From CAZSDU01 sp964429135 (GTDB lineage: Bacteria; Bacteroidota; Bacteroidia; Bacteroidales; FEN-979), in contig CAYSAU010000004.1 in the NCBI GenBank assembly GCA_964429135.1, positions 131,914 to 195,913 of the forward strand: a stretch of 64,000 bases of DNA, read 5' to 3'. Below are positions 46,146-55,101 of this stretch, piece after piece; position 1 is the first letter of the stretch, and each line of letters starts with the position of its first letter. The notes beneath the pieces were generated by a model. That model had not been told where the DNA came from, ran no database searches, and was given only the letters and a program-made list of their open reading frames with translations. The position numbers and the translations under genes were made by a program.

Positions 46146-48128
46146 ATGGATTTTCCTTTCATTCTTGTATTGCTGATTCTAACTATTTTCATCCTCATCC
46201 TGCCTTCCAGGGTTCGTTTTTTCTATACTCTTTTTGTGACAGGACTGATCATTGTGATCACCTCCATACCCGCTGTTGATACCCTGTTTCATGGGTCAAG
46301 GTCTTCTTTGGTTTTTTATGACCAGGAATTGCTGGGTACGGTGACTTTTACACTCGATGGTCTTAGCGCATTTTTTATCCTGCTGACCAACTTCTCCGTC
46401 TTCATGGGCCTGCTTTATTCAAATGGGTATCTGAAGTCATATCAGAAAAATAAAACCAGGGCCAGCTTGTCTTTGCATTATTTTAGCTATTGCTGGTTGC
46501 ACCTTTCCATGCTGGCTGTGCTGATGCTTCGCGACGGACTTGCTTTTTTGATTGCCTGGGAATTGATGGCTGTATCCTCCTTTATGCTGATTCTTTTTGA
46601 CGCTGAAATCAGAACAAACCTGAAAATAGCTGTAAATTATCTGATACAGATGCATATTGGATTGGTATTGTTAGTCATAGCCTTTCTTATGGAAGGAATA
46701 GATACTGGCCATTTTGGTTTTGACGGGCTGACGACTTATTTTTCCAGGCATCCCAATGCACCCTTATGTTTTCTTTTCTTTGCCGGATTCGCGATTAAGG
46801 CTGGCTTTATTCCCTTCCATACCTGGCTTCCGGAAGCACATCCAGCAGCTCCTTCTCATGTTTCAGGGGTCATGTCAGGAGTGATGATTAAAATGGGAAT
46901 ATATGGTATCGTCCGGGTGCTTACTTATGTTCAGTCTGATTTTATAACCATTGGAATGACTTTGCTGATCATTTCTGCTCTGACTGGCTTATATGGGGTG
47001 ATGATGGCAATTGTTCAGCATGACCTGAAAAAGCTACTGGCCTATCACAGTATTGAAAACATTGGCATCATAGGGATTGGTTTGGGATTGGGATTACTGG
47101 GATTGGGATTACATCGACCACCCCTCGTAATACTAGGATTTGCAGGCAGTTTGTTACATGTGCTTAACCATTCTTTGTTTAAGCCCTTATTGTTTTTCAG
47201 CGCAGGTTCCGTTTACAAGGCTTATCATACAAGAAATATAGAACAGCTTGGTGGTGTGATTCATAAAATGCCCAAAACCTCGGGTTTATTTATGATAGGC
47301 GCATTATCCATTTGCGGACTTCCGCCTCTGAATGGATTCATCTCAGAGTTCCTTATCTATTATGGTTTGATTATTGGAATGTCAGCAACAGTGGTTTATT
47401 ATTCCATCTCCTTTCTCCTGACCATCATTGCTTTAACGCTCATCGGTGGACTGGCTATTTTCTGTTTTACCAAAGCCTCGGGTATAGTTTTCCTCGGATC
47501 TGGCAGAACGCGTATTGATCATGAAATAAAGGAAGTTGAAACTGGGATGTTAATCCCCCAGTATCTGATCTCCTTCATGATCATTCTCATCGGATTTATT
47601 CCCATACTATTTATTAATCCTCTTTTGGGCATAGTTTCTTCTGTTTTTCAAGTTCCTACGGGAGAACTTGCGACAACGCTATTACCGGTTCTTGATAAGA
47701 TTGTTTTGCTGAGCGTTGTCCTGATTCTTTTCGTTATTGTTTTATTGTGGGTAAGGAAGCGGAAGCTGAATTCAGCCAATGTATTCACTGCGGATACTTG
47801 GGGATGCGGATATACTGCCGCGACAACACGTCAGCAATATTCGGCTACTTCCTATGCTGCCAATTATGCCGAATTGGCTCATCCGGTTTTACAGGAAAAA
47901 ACGGACTACGCTGAAATTCATGAAGAGGATATTTTTCCTGGTAAACGTTCATTTGCCTTTCATCCATTGGATATATTCAAATCGATTCTGAATAAGATCA
48001 CAGACTATTCCATGTTGGTGTTAAAAAAAATCGCCCGCCTGCAAACTGGTAACATTCAGCATTATATTCTCTATGCCTTCATTTTTATTCTGGTTATTTT
48101 TGTTTTGCTTTACCTGGAACTGATATAA
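46146..48128 (+). CDS. HyfB-like (NuoL/N-type) ion-translocating subunit
   Basis: 660 residues from ATG 46146; the open frame extends back to 45954 only by reading into the PorP gene in another frame. Roughly 15-16 hydrophobic helices and the antiporter-like signature FHTWLPEAHPAAPSHVSGVM identify the Mrp/NuoL superfamily. The length, and continuation past the core helices into a Cys-containing segment (TADTWGCGY), match hydrogenase-4 subunit B/HycC. It would form a proton or sodium channel of the complex. It begins 13 nt after the PorP gene, and its stop overlaps the next start (TAATG). A run of five GGGATT units encodes a Gly/Leu-rich helix. Confidence 0.9.
   Translation: MDFPFILVLLILTIFILILPSRVRFFYTLFVTGLIIVITSIPAVDTLFHGSRSSLVFYDQELLGTVTFTLDGLSAFFILLTNFSVFMGLLYSNGYLKSYQKNKTRASLSLHYFSYCWLHLSMLAVLMLRDGLAFLIAWELMAVSSFMLILFDAEIRTNLKIAVNYLIQMHIGLVLLVIAFLMEGIDTGHFGFDGLTTYFSRHPNAPLCFLFFAGFAIKAGFIPFHTWLPEAHPAAPSHVSGVMSGVMIKMGIYGIVRVLTYVQSDFITIGMTLLIISALTGLYGVMMAIVQHDLKKLLAYHSIENIGIIGIGLGLGLLGLGLHRPPLVILGFAGSLLHVLNHSLFKPLLFFSAGSVYKAYHTRNIEQLGGVIHKMPKTSGLFMIGALSICGLPPLNGFISEFLIYYGLIIGMSATVVYYSISFLLTIIALTLIGGLAIFCFTKASGIVFLGSGRTRIDHEIKEVETGMLIPQYLISFMIILIGFIPILFINPLLGIVSSVFQVPTGELATTLLPVLDKIVLLSVVLILFVIVLLWVRKRKLNSANVFTADTWGCGYTAATTRQQYSATSYAANYAELAHPVLQEKTDYAEIHEEDIFPGKRSFAFHPLDIFKSILNKITDYSMLVLKKIARLQTGNIQHYILYAFIFILVIFVLLYLELI
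47073..47110 (+). repeat. short GGGATT repeat within the HyfB-like gene
   Basis: Five GGGATT hexamers (47073, 47084, 47090, 47099 and 47105) occur in 38 nt and encode GIGLGLGLLGLGL in a membrane helix. Not all units are in the same frame or contiguous. Confidence 0.55.
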
Positions 48129-49039
48129 TGGGATGTCTGCTTGCTATCGTCACTGCCCTGTTTTTTCCCGGGATCATCCTCCGGATGAAAAGTTTGTCAA
48201 GCGGTCGGAAAGGGCCAAAGATAATGCAGCCCTGGAGAGACATAATGGTATTGTTACAAAAAGGAAGCGTTTTTAGCAGGGTGTCGAGTTATGTCTTTCG
48301 CATCGCTCCGGTAATTTATTTATCCACCATTTTTTGTGCACTGCTGTTGTTGCCCTTTCCCGGGCTTCCATCAGTCTTTGGTTTTGATGGTGATTTTGTG
48401 CTTTTTGCCTATATGCTTGCCCTGGGAAAGTTTTTATTTATCCTATCAGCGCTTGATACCGGAAGCAGTTTTGAAGGAATGGGGGCAAACCGTGAAGCCT
48501 TGTACAGTATGCTAACCGAACCTGCTTTTTTCATTCTATTTGGGACCTTGTCATTGCTTACTGGTTATACATCCATGCAGCAGATCTTCGAATCCTTCCA
48601 GTTTGTAGGGCATAACTCATTTATAATCGGGTTTATTGCGGTTTACCTCCTGATTCAGATCGCCATGATTGAGAATAGCCGTATGCCGGTGGATGATCCA
48701 AAGACACACTTGGAGCTGACCATGGTTCACGAAGTGATGATTCTTGACCATAGCGGATTCGACCTGGCCTTGATCCATATCGGAACAGCATTGAAATTTG
48801 CCATGTACGGGTCGCTGGTGGCAAACTTCCTGATCCCTGTCGAATGGGCGCTGTCAGCAAGAATAGCCCTATTTTTTGCCATACAATTGACATTTGCCGC
48901 TATGATAGGGGTGATGGAGTCATTCCGCGCACGGAAAAAGCTGGCCAATAATCCGCAATTCATAGTCACCCTGAGCGTCATTGCACTGGTCGCTTTTATT
49001 CTGGTTTTATTGATCACTTTCAATATGATCGCATCATGA
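48128..49039 (+). CDS. HyfC-like (NuoH/HycD-type) membrane subunit
   Basis: 303 residues, about eight helices. NuoH-family landmarks are conserved: GRKGPKIMQPWRDIMVLLQK near the N terminus, EGMGANREALYSML, and SRMPVDDPKTHLELTMVHE. In complex I and group-4 hydrogenases this subunit couples the redox arm to the ion channels. Its ATG overlaps the HyfB-like stop by one base, and its stop overlaps the next start by four bases (ATGA). Confidence 0.93.
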   Translation: MGCLLAIVTALFFPGIILRMKSLSSGRKGPKIMQPWRDIMVLLQKGSVFSRVSSYVFRIAPVIYLSTIFCALLLLPFPGLPSVFGFDGDFVLFAYMLALGKFLFILSALDTGSSFEGMGANREALYSMLTEPAFFILFGTLSLLTGYTSMQQIFESFQFVGHNSFIIGFIAVYLLIQIAMIENSRMPVDDPKTHLELTMVHEVMILDHSGFDLALIHIGTALKFAMYGSLVANFLIPVEWALSARIALFFAIQLTFAAMIGVMESFRARKKLANNPQFIVTLSVIALVAFILVLLITFNMIAS

Positions 49040-49653
49040 CCGTAATGCTCGTTATCGTTTTTGCAATTACCCTGATTTACCTGAGTATGACAAAACGTTT
49101 TCTCATCTTTACCGGACTCATCGGGTTTCAGGGAGTTTTGCTGTTTGTCCTTTCACTGCTTGAACTTCATTCCATTACCCTGGGAACCCTGCTGTTTGTG
49201 GCCATTGAAACTTTGGTTTTCAAAGTGATCGTAGTTCCCTACCTGCTCTTCCGGATCATTGATAAGACGGGTGAAGCCCGCGTACACGATAAAGCGCTTC
49301 CTGGTTTTTACAGTCTTTTATTTATAAGCCTTGGCCTGATACTTAGTATTGTGGTTTCTTTTTCCATGAATTCCAGACCATCCACGATGTTATATTTTAT
49401 TGTCGCCTTCTTTGCAGTATATACAGGGCTGTTTATCATTATCTCCCATAGAAAAATATTCTCTCATCTCGTTGGTTTTTTGGTCATTGAGAATGCTGTG
49501 TTGCTGCTTTCCCTTGCCATAGGAAGTGAAATGCCTATGCTGATCAACATTGGCATTCTCCTCGATATTTTTGTCAGTGTATTAATCCTGGGAATTTTCG
49601 TGATGAAACTTAAGCAAACAACGCATGAATTAACAATGTTGAAAGATGATTAA
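49036..49653 (+). CDS. HyfE-like membrane subunit
   Basis: 205 residues with about six hydrophobic helices and stretches such as KRFLIFTGLIGFQGVLLF and GFLVIENAVLLLSLAIGSEM, as in hydrogenase-4 component E (NuoK-related). It overlaps the HyfC-like gene by four bases. The following 55 nt have no obvious signal. Confidence 0.87.
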   Translation: MTVMLVIVFAITLIYLSMTKRFLIFTGLIGFQGVLLFVLSLLELHSITLGTLLFVAIETLVFKVIVVPYLLFRIIDKTGEARVHDKALPGFYSLLFISLGLILSIVVSFSMNSRPSTMLYFIVAFFAVYTGLFIIISHRKIFSHLVGFLVIENAVLLLSLAIGSEMPMLINIGILLDIFVSVLILGIFVMKLKQTTHELTMLKDD

Positions 49654-49708
49654 TGCAATGTTTGAAGAATGTTATAATAAAAAGACAACTCTTAATCGTA
49701 ACCGGTAA

Positions 49709-51148
49709 ATGTCATCAGTCGGATATATTTTGATGGTTTTTTTCGCGGTTTTTCTCCTGCTGACGATTATCGTGGGATTATTGCACAGTAAAGTGATTGC
49801 CAGAGGGTTGACGATCCTTTTTGTGATCATTCATCTGCTTTTCACTGTTTATTGCTGGATGCATCTGGGTGAAACGGTTCTCGAGTATTTTACTTTCGAT
49901 CCGCTGGGTGTATTGTTATTGTCTGTCCTTTCATTACTCACGATAACCACAGTTTATCATGGTTTTATTTATGTAAAGGAAGATTCTCCGCGTATCTATG
50001 CCATCTATCATGCTGCATTAATGGCGTTAATTATCGCCATGTCGGGGGCTTATCTTGCCAATGGCATGACTACGGTTTGGATCTTTGTTGAGGCCACGAC
50101 CCTCGCAGTGGCTGCGCTGATCTATCATGACCGGTCATCCATCGCCCTTGAGGCAACCTGGAAATATGTTTTTGTCTGTTCAGTCGGAATTGCCCTAGCT
50201 TATCTCGGGATACTTTTCCTCGGATTTACGGTGCATGATGGTCGGTTGCTTCATCTTTCTTTCAGCAACATCATTGAAATTGCCCGCATGGCCAACCCGC
50301 TTTACCTGAAAATTGCTTTTGTGTTTGTCCTGGTGGGATACAGCACCAAAATGGGATTATTTCCCATGCATACGGTTACTGTGGATGCTCATACTGTGGC
50401 GCCTCCGCCGATCAGCGCTTTTATTTCTACTACCCTTATGAACGTCGGATTCCTAGCTATTTTTCGCATCTATGCGCTTTTCTCGGCTACTACCATTCTT
50501 CCATTCATGAACCATGTTTTGATTTTGTCAGGCGTGTTATCCTTGCTTGTTTCAGCAGGATATATGCTCAAAGCAAAACACAATAAAAGGATGCTCGCTT
50601 ATTCAAGCCTTGAAAATATGGGCATAGTCGCCATTGCACTGGGAATTGGAGGCATCGGTTATTATGCCGCCATCCTTCATATCGTCCTTCATTCTTTTAC
50701 AAAAGCAGGATTGTTCTACCAGATCGGTCAATCTTACAAGGTTATGGGTACCTATAAACTCGATGAATCAGGGAATTATATGACGCTATATCCTGCCGGA
50801 GCCGTTGCCCTTCTGCTTGGTTTTCTATGCATCACTGCTATTCCCCCTTCCGGAATGTTCATTTCGGAATTATATTTGATGAAAGCCATGATTATTTCCG
50901 GAAACTGGGTATTGCTGGCACTGACGGCTATTTTGCTTTGCTTTGTCTTATATGCCTTACTCACCCGTGTTCTTCATATTGTTTATTCCCAGCCAAGGGA
51001 AAAGCCATTGCATGAACCCAGAAAAGTGAATCCCTGGCAATCGGTCAGTCAATATATCCTCTTTGGCCTGGTCATTTTAATCTGTTTTATGCAACCTGAG
51101 CCATTGCGCCATCTGATTGAATCCATCATCAATGCCTTACCAAAATAA
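49709..51148 (+). CDS. HyfF-like (NuoN/L-type) ion-translocating subunit
   Basis: 479 residues, about 14 helices. The antiporter-like core reads GYSTKMGLFPMHTVTVDAHT followed by VAPPPISAFISTTLMNVGF, then AYSSLENMGIVAIALGIGG. It is the second large antiporter-type subunit of the complex, close to HyfF/MbhH in length. Its stop overlaps the next start by one base (TAATG). Confidence 0.92.
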   Translation: MSSVGYILMVFFAVFLLLTIIVGLLHSKVIARGLTILFVIIHLLFTVYCWMHLGETVLEYFTFDPLGVLLLSVLSLLTITTVYHGFIYVKEDSPRIYAIYHAALMALIIAMSGAYLANGMTTVWIFVEATTLAVAALIYHDRSSIALEATWKYVFVCSVGIALAYLGILFLGFTVHDGRLLHLSFSNIIEIARMANPLYLKIAFVFVLVGYSTKMGLFPMHTVTVDAHTVAPPPISAFISTTLMNVGFLAIFRIYALFSATTILPFMNHVLILSGVLSLLVSAGYMLKAKHNKRMLAYSSLENMGIVAIALGIGGIGYYAAILHIVLHSFTKAGLFYQIGQSYKVMGTYKLDESGNYMTLYPAGAVALLLGFLCITAIPPSGMFISELYLMKAMIISGNWVLLALTAILLCFVLYALLTRVLHIVYSQPREKPLHEPRKVNPWQSVSQYILFGLVILICFMQPEPLRHLIESIINALPK

Positions 51149-52701
51149 TGAAGGAAACCCGATATATCGAGCTGTTTTCTAATCCCGGGAGTGTTCTCCT
51201 CGAGGAGATACCCATCATGGGATATGATGATTTTTTGTCCTTTACCAATTTGTTGATGGGTGAAGAAGGAACCCATTGCGCAGCCTACTTCGTCTTGCCT
51301 CAGAGAGACAAATTCCGGTTTATTTGCTGTATGGCTGCCGATGAAAATCACGCCCTTGTGATCTATTCTCATGAACAGGAAATCAGCCCCCTCCCATCAC
51401 TACCCTCCATATCAGAGAAGCATTTTCAATTTCATGTCTTTGAAAGGGAAATCCATGAACAGTATGGCATCGGGTTTACCGGTCATCCCTGGCTGAAACC
51501 CATCCGATATCCTTATAACAGGGCAGATCAGTCGGCCATCATGGATTGTTATCCCTTCTATTCCATTGAAGGGGAGGAGCTTCATGAAGTGGGTGTTGGC
51601 CCGGTTCATGCCGGGATCATTGAACCAGGGCATTTTCGCTTTATTGGTAATGGTGAAAAGGTTCTTCATCTGGAGATACACCTCGGATATCAGCACAGGG
51701 GTTTGGAACGACTGATGGTTGAAAAGCAGGATATTCTTGCCCGGACTTTACTTGCTGAAAGCATCGCCGGTGATACCGTAGTGGGTCACACAATGGCTTA
51801 TTCAGGCTTGATGGAATCACTTTCGGGTAAAACTATTTCTTCCCGCCTGTCAGTAGAAAGGATCATTGCCCTGGAACTCGAACGTATAGGGATTCATATT
51901 GGCGATACGGCTGCAATATGTACGGATATTGCTTATCAGTTCGGACAGGTCGTAAATGAGGCACTCCGGACCATCATTATCAATACTACCCAGTTATGGT
52001 GCGGGAATCGTTTTGGCAAAGGACTTATTCGTCCGGGAAGAACGCATTATCCCCTGCAGGAACCCCTTGCTAAAACCATTATGAAAAATCTGGATGAGGT
52101 GGAAGAACGTTATCTTCATATGGCCGACAGAATTTTCTCCCTGCCAAGCGTATTGGGACGTTTTGAAAGTATCGGGAAACTTTCCACCATGCAGGCCACC
52201 CTGATCGGAGCCGTGGGTATGACGGCAAGAACCAGCGGTATGCACCGCGATGTTCGCTGGTCTCATCCTTTCGGCGCTTATGTTAATCATCCTTATAACC
52301 CCGTGATTCTGAAAAAAGGAGATGTCTGGTCAAGGGCCATGCTTCGTAAAATGGAAGTGGTAAAATCTATTGAAATTATCAGGCAACTGTTGAAGGAGTT
52401 AAAGACAAATGATGTACACCTTGCGAATCCCGGAATCGCTGATTCAAAATATGGTAGCGAAAACCCAAAGTATTTCCTTGCCCCTTCTTCATTTGCTGTT
52501 TCCCTTGTTGAAGGCTGGCGTGGAGAAATTTGTCATATCGCGGTGACCGATGACGATGGCAAGATCATTTCTTATAAGATAAAAGATCCCTCGTTTCATA
52601 ACTGGCAGGCATTAGCATTGGCAGTCAGAAACCAGGAAATCTCGGATTTCCCATTATGTAATAAGAGCTTTAATCTTTCATATTGTGGACATGACCTTTG
52701 A
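51148..52701 (+). CDS. HyfG-like large subunit (NuoC-NuoD fusion) without Ni-Fe ligands
   Basis: 517 residues. The N-terminal part (about 1-150) is NuoC-like (FHVFEREIHEQYGIGFTGHP); the rest is NuoD/hydrogenase large-subunit-like (LHLEIHLGYQHRGLERLM, ERIGIHIGD). Where [NiFe] enzymes have the proximal CxxC (RxCGIC), it reads SIAGDTVVG near residue 205. Where they have DPCxxC near the C terminus, it reads DPSFHN from residue 480. It therefore cannot bind a Ni-Fe centre. The end (DFPLCNKSFNLSYCGHDL) resembles Ehr-type subunits. It is soluble, docked on the membrane arm. Confidence 0.9.
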   Translation: MKETRYIELFSNPGSVLLEEIPIMGYDDFLSFTNLLMGEEGTHCAAYFVLPQRDKFRFICCMAADENHALVIYSHEQEISPLPSLPSISEKHFQFHVFEREIHEQYGIGFTGHPWLKPIRYPYNRADQSAIMDCYPFYSIEGEELHEVGVGPVHAGIIEPGHFRFIGNGEKVLHLEIHLGYQHRGLERLMVEKQDILARTLLAESIAGDTVVGHTMAYSGLMESLSGKTISSRLSVERIIALELERIGIHIGDTAAICTDIAYQFGQVVNEALRTIIINTTQLWCGNRFGKGLIRPGRTHYPLQEPLAKTIMKNLDEVEERYLHMADRIFSLPSVLGRFESIGKLSTMQATLIGAVGMTARTSGMHRDVRWSHPFGAYVNHPYNPVILKKGDVWSRAMLRKMEVVKSIEIIRQLLKELKTNDVHLANPGIADSKYGSENPKYFLAPSSFAVSLVEGWRGEICHIAVTDDDGKIISYKIKDPSFHNWQALALAVRNQEISDFPLCNKSFNLSYCGHDL

Positions 52702-52826
52702 AACGGAATTCAATAATGTATCGTTACGTCAAAATATCCATGCAAGAATAATGGATCATGATGGTTCCAATCCCTGCATCTGCCTGATAATTTTTTTGCT
52801 TAGCAACGATCAAAGCACTATCCAAA

Positions 52827-53576
52827 ATGCGTGAATTTAAAATTTTCAGGAGTCATGGGAAGCAGTTTATTCCCGATTTGCGGAATGCCGAATTGCCCGG
52901 AATCTTTCGCGGAAGACCGGTAATCAGCGAGGATATAGTTCCAGATGAAGCCAGCAAACTCTCAAAAATTTGTCCTGTTGGCGCGATCCAGGCCGCCCCC
53001 TTTTCCCTTGATCTCGGCCGATGTGTTTTTTGCGGGGAGTGTGAGTTTTTCTTGCCGGGCAAGGTTTGTTTTACCAATGATTATCGCCTGGCTGCCAACA
53101 GGAGGGAAGACCTGATCATTAAAGCTGGAGAAAATCAATCGCTTCGATTGTTTGAACCAGCGGTAAACCCTGAAATACGGAAAGTTTTCAAACATTCTCT
53201 AAAATTGCGACAGGTTTCTGCCGGTGGGGATAATTCCTGTGAAATGGAGTTGAATGCTGCCGGCAATGTCAATTTCGATATGGGAAGATACGGAATACAG
53301 TTTGTTGCATCACCCCGTCATGCGGATGGGATGGTCTTAACAGGACCCCTTACGCGAAACATGTCAGAAGCGATCAAACTCACCTGGGAAGCAATCCCTT
53401 CGCCGAAAATCTTAATTCTGGTTGGATCTGATGCCATCAGCGGAGGGTTGTTTTTAGAAAGTCAGGCAATTAACCGCCAATTTTTGGAAGATCATCCCGC
53501 AGATTTATATCTGCCCGGAAATCCGACCCACCCCCTGACCTTCATCAATGGGATCATGGATCTGCTTGGGATTTAA
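52827..53576 (+). CDS. ferredoxin-like / HyfI (NuoB)-like fusion with degenerate cluster site
   Basis: 249 residues in two parts. Residues 1-90: one [4Fe-4S]-type motif using Cys49 (KICPVGAI), Cys66, Cys69 and Cys72 (RCVFCGEC), with the other cluster's ligands missing. Residues 125-249: NuoB/HycG-like (RYGIQFVASPRHADGMVLTG). Of the four N2-cluster ligands expected, only Cys138 remains; the others are Asp135, Asp202 and Asn232 (canonical positions GGCNGCE, VGDCA, PGCPP). Other complexes keep these two parts on separate genes. It closes the operon, 125 nt after the large-subunit gene; that gap has no ORF. Its stop overlaps the convergent 53573 gene by four bases. Confidence 0.87.
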   Translation: MREFKIFRSHGKQFIPDLRNAELPGIFRGRPVISEDIVPDEASKLSKICPVGAIQAAPFSLDLGRCVFCGECEFFLPGKVCFTNDYRLAANRREDLIIKAGENQSLRLFEPAVNPEIRKVFKHSLKLRQVSAGGDNSCEMELNAAGNVNFDMGRYGIQFVASPRHADGMVLTGPLTRNMSEAIKLTWEAIPSPKILILVGSDAISGGLFLESQAINRQFLEDHPADLYLPGNPTHPLTFINGIMDLLGI

Positions 53577-54190
53577 TATACTCCGTTTTTTCTGATGTCT
53601 GACAATATGGTCACAATGGGGGAGCACCAGTGCTTAATTCCCATTCCTGCAGCTTTTGCCGTATATTTTCGGGTACGGATTACCGTTTTTGTGTTAGGAT
53701 CGAAATAAGTCACCCAGACATTGGCCAGCTCGGTGGTTTTATCAAAGCTCTCAACGATGATCACGAGACCTATCCCGTCTTTTTCAGCGGGAGTATATTT
53801 TTTAACCATTTTTTCCACCTTATCCTCGGTAAACTGGGGTTTTTCCTTGTCGTTGTTGCCAAAGAGATCGGAAATGTCGATATTGGAATTACGTTCACCA
53901 ACAACCGATAAGTCGATGAATACATAGTTCATGCCAAGCAATTTTTTCAAATCCATGGGGAAAGTGGTGAACCTGCCTTCTGCAAAAGCGGTATTCCAGG
54001 CTGGAATATCAAAGGAGAGCATCTTCTCGCGATCCATAAATGGGCCATAAAATCGTGCCTGGGAAAAATCAAGCCCAAACCATATCAACGAGCGTGCATT
54101 TCTGACATCCCCAAGGGTATATTTCGATTGAGAAAGCCCTGTCTGGGAGAAAATTGCCAGGAGCAAGGACAGGATAAATAATTTTTTCAT
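53573..54190 (-). CDS. uncharacterised exported protein
   Basis: 205 residues with a signal peptide (MKKLFILSLLLAIFSQTGLS, cleavage near LSQ). The mature part is a compact alpha/beta domain with no recognised motif. It converges on the Hyf-like operon, overlapping its end by four bases, and has its own -7 box at 54214. Function unknown. Confidence 0.8.
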   Translation of the reverse strand: MKKLFILSLLLAIFSQTGLSQSKYTLGDVRNARSLIWFGLDFSQARFYGPFMDREKMLSFDIPAWNTAFAEGRFTTFPMDLKKLLGMNYVFIDLSVVGERNSNIDISDLFGNNDKEKPQFTEDKVEKMVKKYTPAEKDGIGLVIIVESFDKTTELANVWVTYFDPNTKTVIRTRKYTAKAAGMGIKHWCSPIVTILSDIRKNGVY

Positions 54191-54213
54191 AGCTTCTCTT
54201 TTTAAGATATAGT

Positions 54214-54221
54214 CAAATATA
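54214..54221 (-). promoter_or_regulatory. -7 box for the 54190 gene
   Basis: TATATTTG on the minus strand, 23 nt before ATG 54190, matches TAnnTTTG. It lies in the 39-nt gap after the SDR gene. Confidence 0.45.
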
Positions 54222-54229
54222 CAAAAATT

Positions 54230-55039
54230 TTATAATACTTCTTTTCCTGGGTACAATTTTTTCATGTATTGGCTGACCATTAATGCTGAGCATGATCGGG
54301 GAAGTATCCGGGTAAGAAAGAAATAATTTAAACGGTTTTTCCACCCCGGGATATGAATAGCTTTCCTTCCCAGGTTTTGTAATGAAGATATGGCGACTTT
54401 TTCTGCTTTCATGGCATTTTTAACCTGGTTTTTTTTCTCTCCCAGGCTTGTCAGATAGGTTGGGGTGAGTGTAATCCCGGCACAGCATGCCTGAATGTCA
54501 ATCTTCTTCTCCTTAAATTCATGGTATAAGGCTTCTGCCAGGATGATGTTAAAAGCTTTTGTTGCAGCATAGGGTGCAACATACCTAGGACCAACCAATC
54601 CTGCCAGAGATGACATCAGAATAATTCCACCGGAACCCTTGTTCCCGATCATTTCAGCAAAATCATGAACCAGCAATAAGGGGGTCATACTGTTCAAATG
54701 GACGAAACGTTTCAGTTCGTTTGTGTTGTTGGAAAGAAATGGACGGACTTTACTGAAGGCCGCAACATAAATCATAAGCCGGCAGTCTATTTTCCGGATT
54801 GCTTCCATACATAAATGGACGGAATGCTCATCTTCAAGGTCATGGGTAATACACAGGGTTTGAACTCCGTAGGTGGTTTCGATTTGACGAGACAGGTTGT
54901 GTAATGCTTCTTTGTGAATATCCACCATCACCAGATGTTGTCCTTTTTCGGCAAGGAGCATCGAAAAAGCTTTCCCTATCCCTTCGGCAGCACCGGCTAT
55001 CAGCGCCCATCCTCCATATCTTACCAGATGGTTCTTCAT
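54230..55039 (-). CDS. SDR family oxidoreductase
   Basis: 269 residues of the classical short-chain dehydrogenase type. The cofactor motif reads AGAAEGIG (the usual first Thr is Ala). Catalytic residues are in SSLAGLVGPRYVAPYAATK (Ser and YxxxK). Such enzymes reduce or oxidise alcohols or ketones on lipids, sterols or sugars; the substrate is not evident. It is divergent from the DUF1214 gene with 62 nt between, and belongs to a cluster with a second SDR and a sulfotransferase. Confidence 0.88.
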   Translation of the reverse strand: MKNHLVRYGGWALIAGAAEGIGKAFSMLLAEKGQHLVMVDIHKEALHNLSRQIETTYGVQTLCITHDLEDEHSVHLCMEAIRKIDCRLMIYVAAFSKVRPFLSNNTNELKRFVHLNSMTPLLLVHDFAEMIGNKGSGGIILMSSLAGLVGPRYVAPYAATKAFNIILAEALYHEFKEKKIDIQACCAGITLTPTYLTSLGEKKNQVKNAMKAEKVAISSLQNLGRKAIHIPGWKNRLNYFFLTRILPRSCSALMVSQYMKKLYPGKEVL

Positions 55040-55048
55040 GTTTTTTTT

Positions 55049-55056
55049 TATCTTTG
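55049..55056 (+). promoter_or_regulatory. -7 box for the DUF1214-sulfotransferase-SDR genes
   Basis: TATCTTTG matches TAnnTTTG, 45 nt before ATG 55102, in the 62-nt divergent gap. No clear -33 partner. Confidence 0.4.
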
Positions 55057-55101
55057 CGATCTTTGCTTTTGCTGGTGCAATGATACTTATTTCTTATCAG
55101 A

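Noticed and set aside
47073..47110. Phase-variable hexamer tract
   Set aside because: The GGGATT units are interrupted and encode a plausible Gly/Leu membrane helix; hexamer changes would not shift the frame.
46146..53576. Functional [NiFe] hydrogenase or formate hydrogenlyase
   Set aside because: Both Ni-Fe ligand pairs are missing in the large subunit, most N2-cluster Cys are missing in the small subunit, and no maturation genes are present in the window.
46146..53576. Standard NADH dehydrogenase (complex I) operon
   Set aside because: There are no nuoE, nuoF or nuoG genes; the gene order and the NuoC-NuoD fusion with HyfB/E/F-type subunits match hydrogenase-4-like complexes.
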